Part shown: positions 22,055-32,021 of the stretch, piece by piece
Position numbering within the stretch: position 1 is the stretch's first letter
How the letters are laid out: the number at the start of each line of letters is the position of its first letter
NCBI GenBank assembly: GCA_947504185.1
Contig: CANNGJ010000013.1
Coordinates: 1 to 64,000, forward strand
Source: an uncultured Tenacibaculum sp.
GTDB taxonomy: Bacteria > Bacteroidota > Bacteroidia > Flavobacteriales > Flavobacteriaceae
Length of the DNA stretch: 64,000 nucleotides
Direction: 5' to 3'
Made by a program: the position numbers and the translations under genes
The notes under the pieces: generated by a model
What the model saw: the letters and a program-made list of their open reading frames with translations, nothing else
The model's database searches: none
What the model was told of the DNA's origin: nothing

Positions 22055-23487
22055 TTATTGTTTGAATCGTTTTCTTAGGCCTAAAATGATAAAAGTTAGA
22101 AGAATTGTACTAAAAAATATTTGAAAGGATCTCAAATGCCAGTTTTGATAAATAATATTTTTGCTCTCTTTCAAAAAAGGAAAAGAATTTGCCATACTCT
22201 TTTGAAATGAGTTTGATAAGTTGTTTGTAATTGTAGGTTCATAAAAATAATAAATGAATGGAAAAATAATAAAGTTTAAAATAATAAACCAAAAAGTAGG
22301 TTTTAAAAAATTTTGTGTATAACCGCCAATTAAATAGTAAAATTGATAAAATATCCAACTGAAATATTTTTTCTCTTTCCAAAGGATCTTTTTTCTCATT
22401 TCCATTTCGCTTATATAAAAAATGCCTGAATATTCCCAGTTTTTAAGATTGTCAAAATTTCTTTTAAACTCTCTATAGACATTTAGGTATTTTTCTTCAT
22501 TACCTTTCTCTTCTTTTAGGACAATTCTTTCCTTATTAATCTTCCATTTACATTCGTGAAAATTAACGTTATCTAAGTATGTGCTTTCTATCTTAGTTTC
22601 AGAAAAATTAATTTTTTTGAAACTAAAGCCTTTAGGAAGAGAAACTGAATTTAAGATTAGATAAGGAACCAATTGAGTGAAACTTCTGTCAAATAGTATT
22701 TTGAAATGTTTAATGGTTTTATCATTAATGTTTTCAGAAATATTTGGATATTCTTTTTGTTTAGTAAGAAAATCTTTTATAAAGCTGTATGATGTTTTTA
22801 TTTTTTTAGTAAGCTTCTCATAATCGGATTTATATTCTTCTGAAAACTTTAAAATATCGACTAAATACTCAAGCTCTAAATGTAAATTAGTTTCTATGTC
22901 ATTTAAATCAACCCTATAAATATTTTCAATACTAGATAAGTTGCCATTGGAGTATTTACAATTATAAAGAGAGAAATTATTGTTGATAAAATTATTCTGT
23001 ATTAAAAAGTTGTTTTTAAAAGAGCAATCGGAAAAAGAAAGATAATTGTAAAAAAGGTATTAGCTATTATTGTTGAATCTTTGAAATAACATGACATTAT
23101 TTCTAAACCATTGACACAGTATGAATGGTCTATGGTTAAAATATTAATATTACAATTCCAAAACCAAAGTGTTTTTTTAAAAGTAGACCATATTATTGTT
23201 ACTTCTTTTGAGAAGTTTACTCCCCAAAAATTTAACTCATCATTAAATAAGCAATAATCCATTCTGACTTCTACATCAATTGAGTTTTTTCCTTCAGGAT
23301 GCCAGTAATTTGAGTATTTATCTTTTAGTTTTTTACCATTAAAAGAAGGGAATTCATAACCCAAAAAATGAAAATTTTCTTTATTAATTTTTTCTTCTTT
23401 TAGAACCTCCCAAAATTCTAAAGACTGCTCTTCATTCCAGTTGAATTTATCACATTGAAAATACTCATCTAGTTTTTGTTCATTCAT
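22055..23487 (-). pseudogene. Pentapeptide-like/C-terminal TM protein split by a 1-nt frameshift at A6 23050-23055
   Basis: ORFs 23002..23487 and 22055..22672 join in one frame if A6 were A7 (NTFFYNYLSFSDCSFKNN...TQLVPYLILNSVSLPKGFSF). Confidence 0.7.
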
Positions 23488-23512
23488 GTTAGCTAATTTT
23501 TTAAGTAAAAAT

Positions 23513-23541
23513 AAAAAATCCCACCAAATGGTAGGATTTTT
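23513..23541. terminator. asnB terminator
   Basis: AAAATCCcACCA-aa-TGGTaGGATTTT with one internal mismatch. Confidence 0.65.
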
Positions 23542-23567
23542 ATCGATTTTTAAATTTAAAACTTTTT

Positions 23568-25232
23568 TTAATAAGAATCGTCATGTACGTTAGTAATGGC
23601 TCTTCCAGAAGGTTCGTTCATGTTTTTAAACGCTTCATCCCATTCTAAAGCTGTAGCAGTACTGCAAGCAACACTTGCTTCTTGAGGTACACTTAATGCA
23701 GCAGTATCACTTGGAAAGTGTTCTTCAAAAATAGTTCTGTAATAAAACTCTTCTTTGTTTTGAGGAGTTTGTATTGGGAATCTAAACTTAGCATTTGCTA
23801 ATTGTTCATCTGTTACTTCTTTATCAACTACTTCTTTTAAAGTATCAATCCAACTATAACCAACACCATCGCTAAACTGCTCTTTTTGTCTCCAAGCTAC
23901 GCTTTCAGGCAGCATATCTTCAAAAGCTTTACGAATTACCCATTTTTCCATGCGTTCTCCATTAATCATTTTGTCTTTTGGATTGATGCGCATAGCAACA
24001 TCCATAAATTCTTTATCTAAAAAAGGTACACGACCTTCAATTCCCCAAGCCATTAAACTCTTATTTGCTCTTAAGCAATCGTACATATGTAACTTATCTA
24101 ATTTACGAACAGTTTCTTCATGGAATTCTTGCGCGTTTGGTGCTTTATGGAAATATAAATATCCTCCAAAAATTTCATCGGCTCCTTCACCAGATAATAC
24201 CATTTTAATTCCCATAGATTTAATTACACGAGCCATTAAATACATTGGTGTAGAAGAACGGATTGTAGTAATGTCGTAAGTTTCGATATTGTAAATAACA
24301 TCTTTAATAGCGTCTAAACCTTCTTGAATTGTAAATTTAATTTCATGATGAATCGTACCAATGTAGTCAGCAACTTTTTGTGCTGCCGCTAAATCAGGTG
24401 AGCCATCTAAACCAACAGAAAAAGAATGTAATTGTGGATACCAAGCTTCTGACTTGTCATCAGATTCAATTCTCATTTGAGAATATTTTTTAGCAATAGC
24501 TGAAGTTACTGAAGAGTCTAATCCACCAGAAAGTAACACTCCGTAAGGAACATCTGACATTAATTGTCTGTGCACAGCAGCTTCTAAAGCTTCTTTCACT
24601 TCTTGAATACTTGTTTCGTTTTCTTTTATAGCTTCATAGTCAGACCAATCTCTTTTGTACCATTGTACAAATTCTCCGTCTTTACTTGACATATAATGTC
24701 CTGGAGGGAACAGCTCTATCTTAGCACAAATACCTTCTAAAGCTTTTAATTCTGAAGCAACATAGAAAGTTCCGTTTTGATCCCATCCAATATATAGAGG
24801 AATAATTCCCATATGATCGCGAGCAATAAAATATTCATCTTTTTCAGCATCGTACAAAGCAAAACCAAAAATTCCATTTAAATCATCAACAAAATCAACT
24901 CCTTTTTCTTTATATAAAGCTAGGATTACTTCACAATCTGATTCAGTTTGAAATTCATAGTCAAAATCAAACTCTTTTTTCAATTCTCTATGGTTGTATA
25001 TTTCTCCATTGGCAGCTAGAACTAATTTTTTATCAGCGCTAAATAAAGGTTGTTGCCCAGAAGCAGGGTCAACAATAGCCAAACGCTCATGAGCCATAAT
25101 TACCTTTTCATCACTGTAAATTCCGCTCCAGTCTGGGCCACGATGACGAATTTTTTTAGCCATTTCTAATACTTGAGGTCTTAAACTTTCAGAAGATTGT
25201 TTTAAATCAAACGCACATACAATTCCACACAT
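23568..25232 (-). CDS. asnB: Asparagine synthase (glutamine-hydrolysing)
   Basis: MCGIVCAFD N-terminal Ntn; VLLSGGLDSSVTSAIA; SGEGADEIFGGY. Confidence 0.93.
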   Translation of the reverse strand: MCGIVCAFDLKQSSESLRPQVLEMAKKIRHRGPDWSGIYSDEKVIMAHERLAIVDPASGQQPLFSADKKLVLAANGEIYNHRELKKEFDFDYEFQTESDCEVILALYKEKGVDFVDDLNGIFGFALYDAEKDEYFIARDHMGIIPLYIGWDQNGTFYVASELKALEGICAKIELFPPGHYMSSKDGEFVQWYKRDWSDYEAIKENETSIQEVKEALEAAVHRQLMSDVPYGVLLSGGLDSSVTSAIAKKYSQMRIESDDKSEAWYPQLHSFSVGLDGSPDLAAAQKVADYIGTIHHEIKFTIQEGLDAIKDVIYNIETYDITTIRSSTPMYLMARVIKSMGIKMVLSGEGADEIFGGYLYFHKAPNAQEFHEETVRKLDKLHMYDCLRANKSLMAWGIEGRVPFLDKEFMDVAMRINPKDKMINGERMEKWVIRKAFEDMLPESVAWRQKEQFSDGVGYSWIDTLKEVVDKEVTDEQLANAKFRFPIQTPQNKEEFYYRTIFEEHFPSDTAALSVPQEASVACSTATALEWDEAFKNMNEPSGRAITNVHDDSY

Positions 25233-25444
25233 AACTTTATATTTTTATACTTTGAGTAATTTTTTGTTTACTATTCTGGTACAAATAACTGAATGATGTT
25301 TGTATTTGAAAACTAAATATTAAATTATGGTTATATATTTTAATTAACATCTTGTTATTTGTATTGATATGAAAGTTGTTTTGCAGTAAACTACTTATAA
25401 AGCTTATTGTTTTTTGTTTTTAAAGAAATAATTGAAATAAAAAT

Positions 25445-25474
25445 TTGGATTCCAGAAAATCTATTTTACATTTG
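25445..25474 (+). promoter_or_regulatory. trp leader promoter TTG-N19-TACATTTG
   Basis: TTG 25445-25447, 19-nt spacer, TACATTTG 25467-25474; exact Bacteroidetes consensus. Confidence 0.75.
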
Positions 25475-25481
25475 TACCATA

Positions 25482-25535
25482 ATGATGAAACAATTATTAA
25501 ATAACTGGTGGTGGAGAACTCATAACTTACGTTAG
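25482..25535 (+). CDS. trpL: trp operon leader peptide MMKQLLNNWWWRTHNLR
   Basis: Manual translation; three consecutive Trp codons, immediately before a terminator and trpE. Confidence 0.85.
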   Translation: MMKQLLNNWWWRTHNLR

Positions 25536-25567
25536 TGAGACCATACCGTTATATCTATAATACAACG

Positions 25568-25597
25568 AAAAGGCTTATCTCATGATAAGCCTTTTTT
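25568..25597 (+). terminator. trp attenuator terminator
   Basis: AAAAGGCTTATC-tcat-GATAAGCCTTTTTT, 12-bp stem and T run. Confidence 0.85.
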
Positions 25598-25615
25598 GTT
25601 ACAATAAATTTAAAA

Positions 25616-27007
25616 ATGAATAAAGTAAAGTTTACAACAATATCTAAGCAACAATTGGCTGATACCGTTACACCAGTTAGTTTATACTTGCGAACGCGAG
25701 ATAAATATGCGAATAGTTTATTGTTAGAAAGCTCAGATTATCATAGTAAAGAAAATAGTTATTCTTTTTTATGTATTGAGCCTTTAATAACTATTAAAGC
25801 TGATGAGAACGATATTTCATTTTCATATAAAAAAGTAGAATTAGATAGAAAAACGATAGGTCGTAATTTTTATACACAGTTTGATAGTTATAGTAATTTA
25901 ATAGATGTTGATTGTTCAAGTGAAATTAAATTATTCAATGGATTGTATGGATATACAACTTTTGATGCCGTTCAGTATTTTGAAACAATACAATTTGATT
26001 CAAAGAAATCACCATCAGCAATTCCAATGTTACAATACAGTTTTTTTAGATTTATTGTTGCGATCAACCATTTTAAAAATGAACTAATTTTAATTGAAAA
26101 TATTCCTAAAGGAGAAAATTCTCGATTATCTGAAATTCAAAACTTAGTAAACTCTCAATCATTTGCTAAGTATCAATTTAATTTTGAAGGAAGTGAAACT
26201 TCTAATATTACAGATGAGGAGTTTAAACAAAACGTTGCTAAAGCAAAAGAACACTGTAAAAGAGGAGATGTTTTTCAATTAGTATTGTCACGTCAATTTC
26301 AACAACAATTTAAAGGAGATGAATTTAATGTGTATAGAGCATTACGTTCTATAAATCCATCACCATATTTGTTTTATTTCGATTATGGTAGTTTTAAATT
26401 AATGGGGTCTTCACCAGAAGCACAAATTAAAATCAATCAAGCTGAGGCAATTATAAATCCTATTGCGGGTACTTTTAGACGAACTGGAGACGATGAAAAA
26501 GATAGAGAGTTAGCAAAAGAATTGGCTAACGATCCGAAAGAAAATGCAGAACATGTAATGTTGGTAGATTTAGCACGTAATGATTTAAGTAAACATGCTA
26601 CTAATGTTACTGTTGAAACCTATAAAGAAGTGCAATACTTTAGTCATGTTATCCATTTAGTATCTACAGTTACAGGAAAAATTACTGGGAATCCAATTGA
26701 AATTATTGGAGATACTTTTCCTGCAGGTACCTTAAGTGGAGCTCCAAAATATAAAGCAATGGAGTTAATTGATGCATACGAAAACCAAACTCGCGGGTTT
26801 TACGGAGGGTGTGTAGGTTTTATTGGGTTAAACGGAAACGTTAATCAAGCAATTGCAATACGTTCGTTTGTAAGTAAAAATAATACTTTGTACTACCAAG
26901 CAGGAGCAGGGATTGTTATTAATTCGAAAGAAGAAAACGAATTACAAGAAGTTAATAATAAATTAGCAGCATTAAAGAAAGCTTTAGTGTTAGCAGAAGA
27001 GATATAA
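25616..27007 (+). CDS. trpE: Anthranilate synthase component I
   Basis: Chorismate-binding motifs FQLVLSRQF, PIAGTFRRTGDDEKDRELA; first gene of trp operon. Confidence 0.93.
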   Translation: MNKVKFTTISKQQLADTVTPVSLYLRTRDKYANSLLLESSDYHSKENSYSFLCIEPLITIKADENDISFSYKKVELDRKTIGRNFYTQFDSYSNLIDVDCSSEIKLFNGLYGYTTFDAVQYFETIQFDSKKSPSAIPMLQYSFFRFIVAINHFKNELILIENIPKGENSRLSEIQNLVNSQSFAKYQFNFEGSETSNITDEEFKQNVAKAKEHCKRGDVFQLVLSRQFQQQFKGDEFNVYRALRSINPSPYLFYFDYGSFKLMGSSPEAQIKINQAEAIINPIAGTFRRTGDDEKDRELAKELANDPKENAEHVMLVDLARNDLSKHATNVTVETYKEVQYFSHVIHLVSTVTGKITGNPIEIIGDTFPAGTLSGAPKYKAMELIDAYENQTRGFYGGCVGFIGLNGNVNQAIAIRSFVSKNNTLYYQAGAGIVINSKEENELQEVNNKLAALKKALVLAEEI

Positions 27008-27008
27008 G

Positions 27009-27581
27009 ATGAAGATATTACTATTAGATAATTACGATTCGTTTACGTATAATTTGGTCCATTATGTAGAAGATATCACAGGTAAATTGCCAGATGTATA
27101 CCGTAATGATGAAATTTTAGTTGATGAAATTAAAAACTACGATGCAATTATTTTATCACCAGGACCTGGAATTCCTGATGAAGCAGGAATTTTAAAAGAA
27201 GTGATTAAAACGTATGCAGGTAAAATTCCAATTTTCGGAGTGTGTTTAGGTTTACAAGCAATCACTGAAATTTTTGGAGGAGAACTTGAAAATTTAAACG
27301 ATGTATTTCATGGAGTTGCAACAGAGATGAAAGTGCTTAAGAGTGATACAATTACTTTTAAAGATATTCCAGAAACTTTTGAAGCAGCTCGTTATCATTC
27401 TTGGATTGCTTCTCATAATAATTTTCCGTCAGAATTAGAAGTTACCGCAATTGATGATGCTGGAAGTGTAATGGCGTTACGTCATAAAGAATATCATATC
27501 GAGGCAGTACAATTTCATCCAGAAAGTATCTTAACTCCAGATGGAAAAAAGATGATTCAAAATTTTATAGAAAGCATCTAA
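27009..27581 (+). CDS. trpG: Anthranilate synthase component II (glutamine amidotransferase)
   Basis: LLLDNYDSFTYNLVHY; FGVCLGLQAI; VQFHPES. Confidence 0.93.
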   Translation: MKILLLDNYDSFTYNLVHYVEDITGKLPDVYRNDEILVDEIKNYDAIILSPGPGIPDEAGILKEVIKTYAGKIPIFGVCLGLQAITEIFGGELENLNDVFHGVATEMKVLKSDTITFKDIPETFEAARYHSWIASHNNFPSELEVTAIDDAGSVMALRHKEYHIEAVQFHPESILTPDGKKMIQNFIESI

Positions 27582-28567
27582 TGAAAAAAATATTAAATAC
27601 ACTTTTCGAACAGAAAAGATTAACTAAAGATCAATCGAAAGAAGTCTTAATAAATATAGCGCAAGAAAAATATAATGCTTCTCAAATAGCAGCTTTTATA
27701 ACGGTGTTTTTAATGCGTCCGGTTTCGGTTGATGAACTATCTGGATTTAGAGAAGCATTATTAGAATTAGCTGTAAAAGTAGATTTATCAGACTTTAATA
27801 CGATTGATTTATGTGGAACAGGAGGAGACGGAAAAAACACATTTAATATTTCAACACTAACATCTTTTGTTGTTGCTGGAACTGGAAATAAAGTTGCTAA
27901 GCATGGTAATTACGGAGTGTCATCAGCTTCAGGTTCTTCAAATATGTTGGAGTTTTTAGGTTATAAATTTACCAATGACGAAAGTATTTTAAAACATCAG
28001 TTAGAAGAAGCAAATATTTGTTTTTTACATGCGCCTTTATTTCATCCAGCAATGAAAGTTGTTGCGCCTATTCGAAGAGAGTTAGGTGTAAAAACATTTT
28101 TTAATATGCTAGGGCCTTTGGTAAATCCAAGTTCACCACAAAACCAATTAGTAGGTGTTTTTAATTTAGAAGTAGCTAGAGTTTACAACTATATATTACA
28201 ACAATCTAAAGTTAATTACGGAGTAGTACACGCGTTAGATGGCTATGATGAAATTTCGTTAACAGGAGATTTTAAATTATTTACAAAAGAATCAGAACAA
28301 CAAATTTCACCATCAGATTTAAATCAAAAACAAATTTTACAATCAGATATTTTTGGAGGTGATACTGTAGTTGAAGCTGCTAAAATTTTTGTAAATATTA
28401 TCAACGGGAGCGGAACAGAACAGCAGAATAATGTAGTTTTGACAAATACTGCATTTGCATTAAAAACGTTTGATGAAAATAAGAGTTTTGAAACTGCTTT
28501 TGAAGAAGCAAAAGATTCTCTTTTTGGATTAAAAGCAAAAAAATCATTAGAAAAATTAGTAAGTTAA
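27581..28567 (+). CDS. trpD: Anthranilate phosphoribosyltransferase
   Basis: DLCGTGGDGKNTFNIST; KHGNYGVSS. Confidence 0.95.
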   Translation: MKKILNTLFEQKRLTKDQSKEVLINIAQEKYNASQIAAFITVFLMRPVSVDELSGFREALLELAVKVDLSDFNTIDLCGTGGDGKNTFNISTLTSFVVAGTGNKVAKHGNYGVSSASGSSNMLEFLGYKFTNDESILKHQLEEANICFLHAPLFHPAMKVVAPIRRELGVKTFFNMLGPLVNPSSPQNQLVGVFNLEVARVYNYILQQSKVNYGVVHALDGYDEISLTGDFKLFTKESEQQISPSDLNQKQILQSDIFGGDTVVEAAKIFVNIINGSGTEQQNNVVLTNTAFALKTFDENKSFETAFEEAKDSLFGLKAKKSLEKLVS

Positions 28568-28568
28568 A

Positions 28569-29357
28569 ATGACCATTTTAGATAAAATAATCGCGTTTAA
28601 AAAAACAGAAATAGCAAAGATAAAAGCTGAAGTTCCTGTTAAGAAATTAGTTGAAAGTCCTAATTTTAAAAATGCTCCTTTTTCGTTAAAGAAGTCGTTG
28701 TTACAAGTTGGTTCAACAGGTATTATAGCCGAATTTAAACGTCAATCTCCTTCAAAAGGAATTATTAACGATAAGTCTACTATTGTTGAGGTTACAGAAG
28801 GTTATTTAGACGCCAATGTAGCAGCACAATCTATATTAACAGATACTTCGTTTTTTGGAGGAACAATGGCTGATTTATTAGAGGCTAGAACAGTGAATCA
28901 ACTAAAGCCAATTTTAAGAAAAGACTTTATTGTTGATGGTTTTCAAATTGTAGAAGCTAAAGCTATTGGAGCAGATGTAGTTTTGTTAATCGCTGCTTGT
29001 TTATCAGCCCAAGAGTTGAAAAATTACGGACAATTAGCGAACGATCTAGGTTTAGAGGTTTTATATGAGGTGCATACTCAAGAAGATTTAGATAAGATTA
29101 ACGATTTAGATAATAAAATAATCGGAATTAATAACCGCAATCTTAAAACATTTGAGGTTGATTTAGAGCATTCGATGAAATTAGCAAGTCAAATTCCAGA
29201 TTCGGCACTTAAAGTTTCAGAAAGTGGAATTTCTGACCCAAGAATTATTACTGGATTGAAAGAGCATGGTTTTCAAGGGTTTTTAATAGGTGAGACTTTT
29301 ATGAAAACTGATAATCCTGGACAAGCTTGTAAAGAATTTATAGATCAAATTAGATAA
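28569..29357 (+). CDS. trpC: Indole-3-glycerol phosphate synthase
   Basis: IIAEFKRQSPSKG; IGINNRNLKTFEVDL; VSESGI. Confidence 0.95.
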   Translation: MTILDKIIAFKKTEIAKIKAEVPVKKLVESPNFKNAPFSLKKSLLQVGSTGIIAEFKRQSPSKGIINDKSTIVEVTEGYLDANVAAQSILTDTSFFGGTMADLLEARTVNQLKPILRKDFIVDGFQIVEAKAIGADVVLLIAACLSAQELKNYGQLANDLGLEVLYEVHTQEDLDKINDLDNKIIGINNRNLKTFEVDLEHSMKLASQIPDSALKVSESGISDPRIITGLKEHGFQGFLIGETFMKTDNPGQACKEFIDQIR

Positions 29358-29359
29358 CG

Positions 29360-30022
29360 ATGAAACTAAAGGTTTGTGGAATGAAGTATATAGAAAACAT
29401 TCAGCAAGTAGCTGAATTGAATCCTGATTATTTAGGATTTATTTTCTATGATAGATCACCAAGAAATTTTGAAGGGATCATTCCTGAACTACCAAAAGAA
29501 ATAAAAAAAGCTGGTGTTTTTGTAAACGAAATTCCAGAAATATTAGTTTCTCTTGTAGAAGAATATGGGTTGAAAATGGTGCAATTGCATGGAGATGAAT
29601 CACCAGATTATATTCTTCGATTAAAAGAAATGTTTAAAGAAAGTATTGCAGAAAAGCATCAAAGATCAAAATATAAAATACCAGAACTGGTAAAGGTTTT
29701 TAGTATTAAAGATGATTTTAATTTTGAAACAGTAAAGTCATACGAAGAACTAGTTGATTACTTTTTGTTTGATACTAAAGGAAACGAAAGAGGCGGAAAC
29801 GGTATAACTTTTAATTGGAAGCTCTTAGAGAATTATAATTCTACTAAACCATTTTTTTTAAGTGGAGGAATAGGGTCAAATGAGGTAACAGCGATAAAAG
29901 AATTACAAAAAACTAGCTTGCCTATTTACGCTTTAGATATAAATAGCAAGTTTGAAACAGAGGCTGGTTTAAAATCAGTAAAAAAAATAAAGAAATTTAG
30001 AAATGAAATTTCAACCAACTAA
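29360..30022 (+). CDS. trpF: Phosphoribosylanthranilate isomerase
   Basis: [29 protein letters not shown]. Confidence 0.93.
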   Translation: MKLKVCGMKYIENIQQVAELNPDYLGFIFYDRSPRNFEGIIPELPKEIKKAGVFVNEIPEILVSLVEEYGLKMVQLHGDESPDYILRLKEMFKESIAEKHQRSKYKIPELVKVFSIKDDFNFETVKSYEELVDYFLFDTKGNERGGNGITFNWKLLENYNSTKPFFLSGGIGSNEVTAIKELQKTSLPIYALDINSKFETEAGLKSVKKIKKFRNEISTN

Positions 30023-31181
30023 AGAAGGATATTACGGACAATTCGGAGGCGCATTTATTCCAGAGTTATTATATCCAAATGTAAAAGAGTTAGAAGATAA
30101 TTATTTAGATATTCTTGCTTCAGAAGCTTTTCAAAATGAGTATAAAGATTTGTTACAGCATTATGTTGGTCGCCCAAGTCCGTTATATTTAGCAAAACGA
30201 TTGTCTGAAAAATATGGGGCAATTATTTATTTAAAACGCGAAGATTTAAATCATACTGGAGCTCATAAAGTAAATAATACAATTGGGCAGATTCTAATAG
30301 CGAAACATTTAGGTAAAACTAAAATTATTGCTGAAACCGGAGCTGGTCAACATGGAGTTGCAACTGCAACCGTTTGTGCGTTAATGGATTTAGAATGTGT
30401 TGTTTTTATGGGAGAAACAGATATTAAACGTCAAGCACCAAACGTTGCTCGTATGAAAATGTTAGGAGCAAAAGTGGTTCCTGCTACAAGCGGAAGTAAA
30501 ACTTTAAAAGATGCAACTAACGAAGCAATTCGCTATTGGATTCAAAACCCAGAAACGTATTATTTAATTGGTTCTGTAGTAGGCCCACATCCATATCCAG
30601 ACATGGTTGCACGTTTGCAAGCGGTGATTTCAGAAGAGATGAAGAAGCAATTAAAAACGCAAACGGGTAAAGAAAATCCAGATACGATTGTTGCTTGTGT
30701 TGGAGGAGGTTCTAATGCGGCTGGTGCTTTTTATCATTATTTAGAGGATGAAGATGTTGAATTAATAGCTGTAGAAGCTGCTGGTTTAGGAGTTGATTCC
30801 GGAGAAAGTGCAGCAACTTCTCAATTAGGGGAAGTAGGAGTAATTCATGGAAGTAAAACTATTTTAATGCAAGATGAATATGGGCAAATTGTTGAACCAT
30901 ACTCTATTTCAGCTGGATTAGATTACCCAGGAGTTGGCCCTTTACACGCATATTTACACGAAACAAAACGTGCAAAGTTTATGAATGCAACTGATAAAGA
31001 AGCTTTGCAAGCGGCTTATGAATTAACGAAGATAGAAGGGATTATCCCTGCATTAGAAAGCGCGCATGCATTAGCTGTTTTACCAAAAATGGATTTGAAA
31101 AAAGACCAAGTTGTAGTAATTAACTTATCTGGTAGAGGGGATAAAGATTTAGAAACGTATATCAATCATTTAGAAGAATAA
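30003..31181 (+). CDS. trpB: Tryptophan synthase beta chain
   Basis: [36 protein letters not shown]. Confidence 0.96.
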   Translation: MKFQPTKEGYYGQFGGAFIPELLYPNVKELEDNYLDILASEAFQNEYKDLLQHYVGRPSPLYLAKRLSEKYGAIIYLKREDLNHTGAHKVNNTIGQILIAKHLGKTKIIAETGAGQHGVATATVCALMDLECVVFMGETDIKRQAPNVARMKMLGAKVVPATSGSKTLKDATNEAIRYWIQNPETYYLIGSVVGPHPYPDMVARLQAVISEEMKKQLKTQTGKENPDTIVACVGGGSNAAGAFYHYLEDEDVELIAVEAAGLGVDSGESAATSQLGEVGVIHGSKTILMQDEYGQIVEPYSISAGLDYPGVGPLHAYLHETKRAKFMNATDKEALQAAYELTKIEGIIPALESAHALAVLPKMDLKKDQVVVINLSGRGDKDLETYINHLEE

Positions 31182-31183
31182 AA

Positions 31184-31954
31184 ATGAATTCGATTAAAAA
31201 AATATTTCAAGAAAAGAGTCAAAATTTATTGTCTATTTTTTTTACAGCTGGTTTTCCAAAATTGAATGATACTACGGCTGTAATTAATAACTTAAGTTCT
31301 AGTGGAGTTGATTTTATTGAAGTAGGATTGCCATATTCTGATCCTTTGGCAGACGGACCAACTATTCAGCATAGCAGTTCGGTAGCTCTTGATAATGGAA
31401 TGAATTTAGATGTTGTTTTTGAGCAATTGTTTTCAATAAAAGAAACTAATAAGACTCCTTTAGTTTTAATGGGGTATTTAAACCAAATTATCAAATATGG
31501 AGAGCACGAGTTCTGTCAAAAAGTAAAAGAATGTGGAATTGATACAGTAATTATTCCAGACTTACCAATGATTGAATTTAAAAACCATTACCAACAGTTG
31601 TTTAAGAATTATGGAATCGTAAATGTCTTTTTAATTACTCCTCATACTTCGGAAGAACGAATTCGAAAAATTGATTCGTTAACGGAGGTATTTATTTATG
31701 TAGTAGCCTCAGCTTCAATTACAGGAGCAAAGGGAGAAATTTCACAACAACAAGTCGACTATTTTAATAGAATAAATGCGATGAATTTACACAGTAAGTT
31801 AATTGTTGGTTTTGGTATTTCTGATCACAGAACATTTAGTACTGCATGTAGACATATGAATGGAGCTATTATTGGTTCAGCTTTTATAAAAGAGTTAGAC
31901 GAAAATGGAGTTAATAAAATTGATACTTTTATTAAAAGTATAAAGAACTGTTAA
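31184..31954 (+). CDS. trpA: Tryptophan synthase alpha chain
   Basis: FIEVGLPYSDPLADGPTIQ; TPHTSEERI. Confidence 0.94.
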   Translation: MNSIKKIFQEKSQNLLSIFFTAGFPKLNDTTAVINNLSSSGVDFIEVGLPYSDPLADGPTIQHSSSVALDNGMNLDVVFEQLFSIKETNKTPLVLMGYLNQIIKYGEHEFCQKVKECGIDTVIIPDLPMIEFKNHYQQLFKNYGIVNVFLITPHTSEERIRKIDSLTEVFIYVVASASITGAKGEISQQQVDYFNRINAMNLHSKLIVGFGISDHRTFSTACRHMNGAIIGSAFIKELDENGVNKIDTFIKSIKNC

Positions 31955-31997
31955 GGTATTCCTAATTTTTCTTAAATGAAGTTTGAAAAAAGTATTT

Positions 31998-32015
31998 TAG
32001 TAGTTTAAACTACTA
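31998..32015. repeat. Perfect 18-bp palindrome TAGTAGTTTAAACTACTA just upstream of the tricorn-like gene
   Basis: Read directly; ends 6 nt before the ATG at 32022. Confidence 0.7.
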
Positions 32016-32021
32016 TTTATA

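Noticed and set aside
23950-24279. 109-aa + strand ORF inside asnB
   Set aside because: Coding shadow of asnB.
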